12,360 nt of DNA, taken from positions 1 through 12,360 of the forward strand of contig JAPLSK010000197.1 in assembly GCA_026398675.1 (NCBI GenBank), read 5' to 3'. The DNA comes from a bacterium. Lineage in GTDB: Bacteria; RBG-13-66-14. The position numbers were made by a program, and so were the translations under genes. Positions 1-4,980 of the stretch are shown piece after piece. Every line of letters begins with the position of its first letter. Positions within the stretch are counted from its first letter, which is position 1. The notes beneath the pieces are model-generated. The model made no database searches and had not been told where the DNA came from. It saw only the letters and a list, made by a program, of their open reading frames with translations.

Positions 1-190
1 TGCACCATCAATTCACAGACCCGTATGCTGGCACCCATGACATTGGTGGGACGCACCGCCTTGTCGGTGGAAATCAGCATTAAGCGCTCCAGGCCGCAGG
101 CGATGGCAGCTCCAAGGGCAGCCCGCGTACCATTGACGTTATTGGCCACGCCGACGCAGGGGTTGCGCTCCACCAGCAGCTGGAAGTACT
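1..190 (-). other. CapD/FlaA1/WbpM-type nucleotide-sugar dehydratase fragment fused in frame behind murF
   Basis: The residues after about 256 of the murF frame contain NPCVGVANNVNGTR, CGLERLMLISTDKAV and RPTNVMGASIRVCELMV. These are hallmark segments of the extended short-chain dehydrogenase family that makes 4-keto-6-deoxy UDP-sugars (PglF, WbpM, FlaA1, CapD). In that family the catalytic Met lies in NVMGA(S/T)K and the Lys four residues later completes the triad. Here the Met is present but the Lys position is Ile (codon ATA at about nt 22-24). The fragment is cut by the window edge, so its length and own start are unknown. It may be an assembly join at a contig end or a true rearrangement; it cannot be a normal part of MurF. 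Confidence 0.75.
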
Positions 191-959
191 CGCATTCCAT
201 GGGGAGGACGGCCGTGCCGTCATCCGGCAGCCGGAGCAGGAGCTCGGCCTTGGCTATGGCTATGGCCCGCACGTCGGAGAAAAACTCCAGGTGGGCCGGT
301 CCTACGGCGGTCACGACGCCGATTTTCGGCCGGGCGACCTCCGCCAGCGAGGCGATTTCACCCGCCCATTGCATTCCCATCTCCACCACCGCCAGGGCCG
401 TGTCCCGGCGCAGACTGGCGAGGGTCAGCGGGACGCCGTAAACCGTGTTCATGTTCCCCGAGCTTACGACGGTCGGCGCGAAGGCGGAGAGGACCGCGCC
501 CAGGTAGTCCTTCGTCGTCGTCTTCCCAACGGAGCCGGTGATGCCGACGACGGTGAGCTCGGGGAAGCGCCGCCGGAATCCGTCGGCGATGGAAAGAAGC
601 GCCCGGGGTACGCTCCCGACCACCAGTTGGGTCAACGGCAGGTCCGGGTCGGGCGTAGACACCAGGGCGGCCAGGGCTTTGCCGGCGATGTCGGGGAGGA
701 ACTGGTGACCGTCCGCGCGCTCGCCGGGCAGGGCGACGAAGAGGTCGCCGGCGGCGAGTGCCCGGGAGTCTATGGCCAGCCCCCGCACCGGCTCGTCGAG
801 GCTCCCCCGGGGCCCCAAAAGCCGGGCGTCCGCCCATTCGAGCAGTCGGCTCAGGGGGAGCGGCTCCCCCACGTCGGCTCTGAGCTGTCCGTAATCCTCG
901 CGCACACTCTCTCCCGTGACCGTCTTGATCGTTGAAAAGTCCTTGAGAGCGGTCGTCAC
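1..959 (-). CDS. murF: UDP-N-acetylmuramoyl-tripeptide--D-alanyl-D-alanine ligase, 5' part, running into a CapD-like sequence
   Basis: MurF adds D-Ala-D-Ala to the UDP-MurNAc-tripeptide in the cytoplasm, the last soluble step of peptidoglycan precursor synthesis. The frame opens with GTG at 957-959, and this start shares bases with the ftsI stop (GTGA overlap), which implies translational coupling. Seen: an N-terminal substrate domain with the stretch IDSRALAAGDLFVALPGERADG; the Walker A loop GITGSVGKTTTK with Lys146; GNMNTVYGVPLTL; VEMGM..GEI; and GPAHLEFF. The VEMGM..GEI and GNMN motifs point to MurF rather than MurE. MurF-like sequence stops near residue 254 (about nt 198-200). Without any frame break the next 60 or so residues instead match CapD/FlaA1 dehydratases (NNVNGTRA, LISTDKAVRPTNVMGAS). 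The gene then runs off the window at residue 319. The MurF call is firm for residues 1-254; the gene as written is chimeric. Confidence 0.9.
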   Translation of the reverse strand, partial: MTTALKDFSTIKTVTGESVREDYGQLRADVGEPLPLSRLLEWADARLLGPRGSLDEPVRGLAIDSRALAAGDLFVALPGERADGHQFLPDIAGKALAALVSTPDPDLPLTQLVVGSVPRALLSIADGFRRRFPELTVVGITGSVGKTTTKDYLGAVLSAFAPTVVSSGNMNTVYGVPLTLASLRRDTALAVVEMGMQWAGEIASLAEVARPKIGVVTAVGPAHLEFFSDVRAIAIAKAELLLRLPDDGTAVLPMECEYFQLLVERNPCVGVANNVNGTRAALGAAIACGLERLMLISTDKAVRPTNVMGASIRVCELMV

Positions 960-2770
960 CTCGAGCCCGCCAGTCGGACCGACAGGGCGTCCACGCCGTT
1001 GGAAACCGAGACCACCCGACCACTCCCGCGCATCTCGACCGGCGCACCCCTGGCGGCGAGTGCCGCGGCGGTTCTCCGGGCGTTCAACCCCAACAGATTC
1101 AACGGGTTTCCGACGTCCCCGCAGACCGGTCCACCCCCGTAGATGGGTCTTGGTTCGTCCACGATTATCAACAAGACCAGCGCAGGGTCCTGTGCCGGGG
1201 CGAAGCCGATGAAGCTGGCGATGTAGCGCTTGCCCGCCAGATATCCCATCTCGCCGATCTTCTGGGCGGTGCCCGTCTTGCCCCCCACGGTGTAGCCCGA
1301 CCCCAAGGCGTCCTTGCCCAGTCCGCGCTCCACCGATCCAACGAGAATCTCGCGGAGGGCGGCGGCGGTTTCGGGGCTGATAACCCGCCTGGGGTGCGGT
1401 TTTCGCGAATCATCGTCGGACACGATGCTCGGCTGGACCAGCCACCCCCCGTTGGCGATGACCGCGTAGGCCCGGACGAGCTGAATCGGCGTCACGGCAA
1501 TCCCTTGGCCGAAGCTGGCGCAGGCCGTGTCCAGGGGGTACCAATCCGAGGCCGGTCGGAGAATCCCCCGGACCTCTCCCGGCATGTCCAGGCCGGTCAA
1601 CGCGCCGAAACCGAATTTTTCCAGGTAGTCGTGCAGCTTCTCCCGCCCGACCTTCAGGCCGATCTGAAGGATGCCCACGTTGGAGGAGCGCTCGATGATC
1701 TGGGCCGCGGTCAGGCGGGGGTCGTGGGGCAGACTGTCCCTGATCCGCCGACCGGTCACGTAGGTTTCCGGGGGGGTGTCGAAGACGGTCTGGGGCGTGA
1801 CGAGCCCCTCCTCGAGCGCGGCGGCCAGGGTGAAGACCTTGAATGTGCTGCCCGGTTCGTACACGTCGGTCACGATGCGGTTGCGCCGGACCCAGGTCGG
1901 GTACTCGCCGAAGCGGTTCGGGTCGAAGAACGGGTAGTTGGAGAGGGCCAGCACCTCGCCGGTGTCGGGGTTCAGCATCACGGCCATGCCTCCCCGACCG
2001 TTCGACCGTTCCACGGCGTAGGCCAGCTCGCGGTCCACGATGTGCTGGAATCGGGAGTCTATGGTCAGGCGCAGGTCGTCGCCGCGCTGCGGCGGCTGCT
2101 GGGTTTTGCCAGGGGCATAGCTCGCTTCGCTCGGTTCGTCCAGGGGGTACAGCGGGCGTCCGAGGGCGTCCCGGACCTTGAGCGTCCACCCCGGTTCCCC
2201 CGAGAGGCGATCTTCGTAGGCGAGTTCCATCCCCTCCAGCCCCTGATGGTCTACCCCAACGAAGCCCAGTACGTGAGCCGCGGTGCGCCCGAGCGGGTAG
2301 AGGCGGGAGGGCTCCAGTCTCACGTACACCCCGGGGAGTGACGCCCGGCGCAGGATGTCGGCGGTTTCGGCGTCGAGGTGCCGGGAGAGCCATTCAAAAT
2401 AGGAGTTCCGATCGAGCAACCGGCGCGTGTCCTCCAGGGGAAGCCCCAGTATTTTCACCAATCCCTCGGCCACGCGATCCTTCTCCTCGGGCTTGATTTC
2501 GTTGGGTGCGACGAAGGCGGTGGGCGATTCGCGGTCCAGGGCCATCGGGATGCCGTTCCGGTCGTAGATGGTTCCCCGGAGCCCCACCAGGGGAACCCGG
2601 ATCACCTGCTGGCCGCGGGCCTGGAGGGCGAGATCGGCGCCGCGGACGAGCTGAAGCTGAACCAGGCGACCGCTGATGACGATCAGCGCCACACCCATCA
2701 GAATGAATACGATGCGGAGCCGCCTGCGCGCGGTTCCATCGCTGTCATGGGCTGGGTGGAATTGATTCAT
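956..2770 (-). CDS. ftsI: Septal peptidoglycan transpeptidase (class B penicillin-binding protein, FtsI/PBP3 type)
   Basis: FtsI cross-links peptidoglycan at the division septum, anchored in the inner membrane with its catalytic domain outside. The 604-residue protein has a short cytoplasmic arm, one membrane segment at about residues 18-38, the dimerisation domain with RGTIYDRNG, and a transpeptidase domain. The active-site motifs are complete: S308-T-F-K311, S362-S-N364 and K498-T-G500. After the transpeptidase domain the last 50 or so residues (LNARRTAAALAARGAPVEM and on to the end) resemble a degenerate single PASTA domain. Residues 211-224 (EPSEASYAPGK and neighbours) are encoded by a dispersed DNA repeat lying in the loop before the transpeptidase domain. 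The ATG start follows the ftsL stop by 15 bases, with only a weak GAAGG nearby. The stop overlaps the murF start. FtsI is the most likely role, although sporulation-type class B proteins share this architecture. Confidence 0.95.
   Translation of the reverse strand: MNQFHPAHDSDGTARRRLRIVFILMGVALIVISGRLVQLQLVRGADLALQARGQQVIRVPLVGLRGTIYDRNGIPMALDRESPTAFVAPNEIKPEEKDRVAEGLVKILGLPLEDTRRLLDRNSYFEWLSRHLDAETADILRRASLPGVYVRLEPSRLYPLGRTAAHVLGFVGVDHQGLEGMELAYEDRLSGEPGWTLKVRDALGRPLYPLDEPSEASYAPGKTQQPPQRGDDLRLTIDSRFQHIVDRELAYAVERSNGRGGMAVMLNPDTGEVLALSNYPFFDPNRFGEYPTWVRRNRIVTDVYEPGSTFKVFTLAAALEEGLVTPQTVFDTPPETYVTGRRIRDSLPHDPRLTAAQIIERSSNVGILQIGLKVGREKLHDYLEKFGFGALTGLDMPGEVRGILRPASDWYPLDTACASFGQGIAVTPIQLVRAYAVIANGGWLVQPSIVSDDDSRKPHPRRVISPETAAALREILVGSVERGLGKDALGSGYTVGGKTGTAQKIGEMGYLAGKRYIASFIGFAPAQDPALVLLIIVDEPRPIYGGGPVCGDVGNPLNLLGLNARRTAAALAARGAPVEMRGSGRVVSVSNGVDALSVRLAGSR
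2101..2138 (-). repeat. Dispersed repeat, single copy, in frame inside ftsI
   Basis: On the minus strand this reads ACCGAGCGAAGCGAGC followed by TATGCCCCTGGCAAAACCC. Compared with the rpsA copy at 5180-5213, 33 of 34 positions are identical, and both are read in the same frame as EPSEASYAPGK. The core CGAGCGAAGCGAGC reads the same backwards on one strand (a mirror repeat). It sits in a loop between the dimerisation and transpeptidase domains, where an insertion should be tolerated. Confidence 0.85.
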
Positions 2771-2785
2771 CGCCTTCGGCTATGC

Positions 2786-3055
2786 CTAGTAAACGGTAAC
2801 GGTTTCGAGATCGGCGGGAACGTCGAGCTTCAGTCTTTCGGCGGCCAGGGACTGCAGGTTCTCGGGCGCGGTGGAGAGCATCCAGTCCTCCTGGAACTGG
2901 CGGGCGATTTCCTCCTCGCCGACCGCCCCATCGCGCAGATCGTCCACATCCATCCGCAGGATGTAGAGGCGGTTGTTCAGGAATAGGAAGAGTCCTCCCA
3001 GGACGCCGGCGACCAGGATGACCACGAACCAGAACCTCAGTCGCTCGTTCTTCAT
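2786..3055 (-). CDS. ftsL: Cell division protein FtsL-like
   Basis: This 89-residue bitopic protein has a short charged N-terminus, one membrane segment at about residues 8-27 (FWFVVILVAGVLGGLFLFL), and a periplasmic part with coiled-coil-like spacing starting at LNNRLYILRMDVDDL. Its C-terminal stretch NLQSLAAERLKLDVP resembles the FtsL pattern in which an Ala-rich helix is followed by a conserved LGL-P-like turn. FtsL normally joins FtsB and FtsQ to activate the FtsW-FtsI synthase at the septum. Sequence conservation in this family is poor, so the call rests mainly on size, topology and position between rsmH and ftsI. The ATG follows the rsmH stop by six bases inside an A-run, with no clear Shine-Dalgarno sequence, so translation is probably coupled to rsmH. 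Confidence 0.82.
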   Translation of the reverse strand: MKNERLRFWFVVILVAGVLGGLFLFLNNRLYILRMDVDDLRDGAVGEEEIARQFQEDWMLSTAPENLQSLAAERLKLDVPADLETVTVY

Positions 3056-3061
3056 GTTTTT

Positions 3062-4030
3062 TTACCGGAGCCGCGACTCCGTTGCGCCGGTGGCGTGATT
3101 GCGGATTTCCGCCGCCCGGAGCTTGGCGGAGCGGGCCCGAAGGTTGAGCTTGATCTCTTCTATAGAGGGCTGGAGCGGTTTTTTGGTGATGACGACGAGG
3201 GCGTTCACCGGGTTGCACCGGCAGGCCGGCGTCCCGGGAGGGCAGACGCACTGGCCGCTCATCCGCCGGAAGAACCGCTTCACGATTCGGTCTTCGCCGG
3301 AGTGGTAGGAGATTACGACGAGCCTGCCGCCCGGCTTTGAGAGAGAGACGGCCGCCTCCAGCCCCTGCTCCAGCTCCTCGAGCTCGCCGTTCACCGCCAT
3401 GCGGAGGGCCTGGAAGGTGCGCGTGGCGGGGTCGATGCCGCCCGAGGGTCCCACCGCGCGGCGGACGATCTCCGCCAGTTCGTGGGTGGTTTTCAGCGGT
3501 CTGGCTTCCACGATGGCGCGGGCCGCCCGGCGCGCCCTCCGCTCGTCGCCGTACCGGCGGATTATCCCGGCCAGCTCCTCCTCGGGGAGGCCGTTGACCA
3601 GGTCCGACGCCCGGGATCCCCGGGTCCGGTCCATCCGCATGTCCAGCGGTCCGTCCGAATCGAAGCTGAAACCCCGCTCGGGGTCTGAAAGCTGCTCCGT
3701 GGACATCCCGAGATCGAAGAGAACCCCGGCGAATCCGCCGGGCAGTCGGTGCAGGCCGCTGAAGGGGAGGAGCTCGAGGTCGAGCCGGTTTTCGAAGCGG
3801 GGGAGGAGCTCGTTTTTCACCCGGGCCAGGGCGTCGGGGTCACGGTCGCATCCCAGGACGGTCGCCCCGGGTTTGAATTCCAGAATCGCCCCGGCGTGCC
3901 CCCCTCGGCCGAGCGTGGCGTCGAGGTAGCGTCCCTTTGAATCGGTGGCCAGGAGCGCGAGCACCTCGGCCACCATCACCGGGGTGTGGCGTTGGGGTTT
4001 TATCTCGGGGCTGATGGTTGTTGACGACAC
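3062..4030 (-). CDS. rsmH: 16S rRNA (cytosine(1402)-N(4))-methyltransferase
   Basis: RsmH (formerly MraW) uses S-adenosylmethionine to N4-methylate C1402 of 16S rRNA in the decoding centre. At 322 residues the protein has family length. Visible motifs in order are HTPVM (15-19), the SAM-binding loop LDATLGRGGHA (36-46), GCDRD with Asp62, FDLGMSTEQL, RTFQALRMAVNGELEELE, and ISYHSGEDRIVKRFF. The last is usually ISFHSLEDR, so Leu to Gly is a local deviation. A cysteine group, CVCPPGTPACRCNP, near residue 260 is also common in the family. The start is GTG at 4028-4030, six bases after mraZ, preceded by AGGGA at short spacing. Position between mraZ and ftsL matches the classical dcw order. Confidence 0.97.
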   Translation of the reverse strand: MSSTTISPEIKPQRHTPVMVAEVLALLATDSKGRYLDATLGRGGHAGAILEFKPGATVLGCDRDPDALARVKNELLPRFENRLDLELLPFSGLHRLPGGFAGVLFDLGMSTEQLSDPERGFSFDSDGPLDMRMDRTRGSRASDLVNGLPEEELAGIIRRYGDERRARRAARAIVEARPLKTTHELAEIVRRAVGPSGGIDPATRTFQALRMAVNGELEELEQGLEAAVSLSKPGGRLVVISYHSGEDRIVKRFFRRMSGQCVCPPGTPACRCNPVNALVVITKKPLQPSIEEIKLNLRARSAKLRAAEIRNHATGATESRLR

Positions 4031-4036
4031 CGGTCC

Positions 4037-4483
4037 CTAAAACTCCAAATCGGCCAGTTTCTCCGCGGCCTCCTCGTAGTCGGCGCTGGCGGTGTAATCC
4101 TGCCAACTCTGCTTGTCCCAAATTTCGATCCGTCGGCCAACGCCGATGACTACGGCCTCGCGTTCCAGGGTCGCCCACTGGCGGAGGTGCGCCGGGATGT
4201 TCACCCGGCCCTGCCGGTCCAGGGTGACCTCGACCGCGCCGGCGAAGAGGATGCGGGCGAAGCGGCGCGCGGCCGAACGGTTCGCGGCCAGAGCCTGTAT
4301 CCGAGCCGAAACCTCGCCCCACTCGCTCTGGGGGTAGAGGAAAAGGCAGTGGTCGAGCCCCTGGGCCAGGACCCATTTGTCTTCGGCTTCAGTTGCCTCC
4401 TCCTCGCCGCCGGAGCGCAGCTTGGCCGGAATCGCCAGGCGGCCCTTTTCGTCCAGGTTGTAGGAGTATCGGCCGAGGTACAT
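4037..4483 (-). CDS. mraZ: Transcriptional regulator MraZ of the dcw operon
   Basis: MraZ is a ring-forming DNA-binding protein with two SpoVT-AbrB domains that represses the division/cell-wall operon it heads. The 148-residue product starts MYLGRYSYNLDEKGRLAIP (first domain) and has the second copy of the motif at AGAVEVTLDRQGRVNIPA, around residues 81-98. Between the first domain's core and WVLAQGLDHCLFLYP there is a Glu-rich insertion (GGEEEATEAED). I chose the ATG at 4481-4483 because most MraZ proteins begin just before LGRY; a TTG two codons upstream (4489) is possible but has no better ribosome site. Three MraZ boxes lie just downstream of the promoter, so autoregulation is likely. Confidence 0.96.
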   Translation of the reverse strand: MYLGRYSYNLDEKGRLAIPAKLRSGGEEEATEAEDKWVLAQGLDHCLFLYPQSEWGEVSARIQALAANRSAARRFARILFAGAVEVTLDRQGRVNIPAHLRQWATLEREAVVIGVGRRIEIWDKQSWQDYTASADYEEAAEKLADLEF

Positions 4484-4564
4484 GGTCAACCGCCGAGGGA
4501 TAGAGGCTCAGGGCTTTTTCTGAACTCTCGCGGGTTTCGGGGAACGCGGTTCGGGTGGATATTT

Positions 4565-4589
4565 ACCCATTTCTCCCCACTTATCCCCA
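4565..4589 (-). promoter_or_regulatory. MraZ operator: three boxes with 10-base periodicity
   Basis: On the minus strand the sequence contains TGGGG (4589-4585), TGGGG (4579-4575) and TGGGT (4569-4565), each separated by exactly five bases. MraZ is known to bind direct repeats of TGGGN with five-base spacers. The array begins at about the predicted transcription start, a position suited to repression. Confidence 0.85.
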
Positions 4590-4596
4590 CAGTCGA

Positions 4597-4625
4597 ATGG
4601 TAGTGTTTTGTAAAATTTATGTCAA
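4597..4625 (-). promoter_or_regulatory. Sigma70-type promoter of the mraZ operon
   Basis: The minus strand has a perfect -35 TTGACA (4625-4620), a 17-base spacer and a -10 TACCAT (4602-4597, four of six). The predicted start is near 4590, giving an mraZ leader of about 105 bases. A strongly AT-rich tract upstream (about 4626-4660) could act as an UP element. An inverted GCAATT/AATTGC pair lies in it at 4635-4640 and 4656-4661. Confidence 0.75.
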
Positions 4626-4725
4626 TATAAAAATGCAATTTCTTTAATAAAAATTAATTGCGGGTTATTTACCCACCACGCCTCCGATGAATTACACCAT
4701 GTGCTCATTGGGTGATATTTACCCC

Positions 4726-4980
4726 TAACCCATTGATAACATACGGTTAATCGTCCGGCTTCGTGGGTGGGGAATCCCTCGATCCCCGCTGATGCCGTTC
4801 ACCCTTTTTTCCTTTTATTCGACCCCCTCTTTATGCTATGGTCCTATCTCTACATCGGCAAGACGCCGGTGGTTTTAGTTCCCCAGGCCCTCCGGGCCGC
4901 AACCCATCGGTAACTTTCACGTTTCCGGTGGAGTTGGCGCAGCGTACCGCAGGGCGAGCCGCGCCGCCAAGAGGAAGTGG
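4726..4980 (+). promoter_or_regulatory. rpsA upstream region and leader
   Basis: No gene is visible here. A weak extended -10 (TGC then TATGGT, 4834-4842) is the best promoter candidate for rpsA, without a good -35. Nearer the gene, GGCCCTCCGGGCC at about 4887-4899 can form a small hairpin. The ribosome site AGAGGA (4970-4975) lies five bases before the ATG. S1 messages are autoregulated through their leaders in gammaproteobacteria; whether that applies here cannot be seen. Confidence 0.35.

Larger units (their letters stand above)
4553..4724. repeat. Three copies of a GGGT-n-ATTTACCC dyad in the divergent mraZ/rpsA region
   Basis: Copies are GGGTGGATATTTACCC (4553-4568), GGGTTATTTACCC (4662-4674) and GGGTGATATTTACCC (4710-4724). 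Each has GGGT and ACCC arms around an AT core, and each ends in the same TATTTACCC. The first overlaps the last MraZ box. They look like operator half-sites; the protein that would bind is unknown. Confidence 0.6.

Noticed and set aside
1030..1145. Possible frameshift at the end of ftsI, because the residues after IYGGG look unusual
   Set aside because: The other two frames give no better FtsI-like sequence, and the existing frame continues into a PASTA-like pattern and ends in a natural overlap with murF.
1394..2393. Long frames on both strands within ftsI
   Set aside because: They overlap the transpeptidase gene whose motifs are complete; they are effects of high GC.
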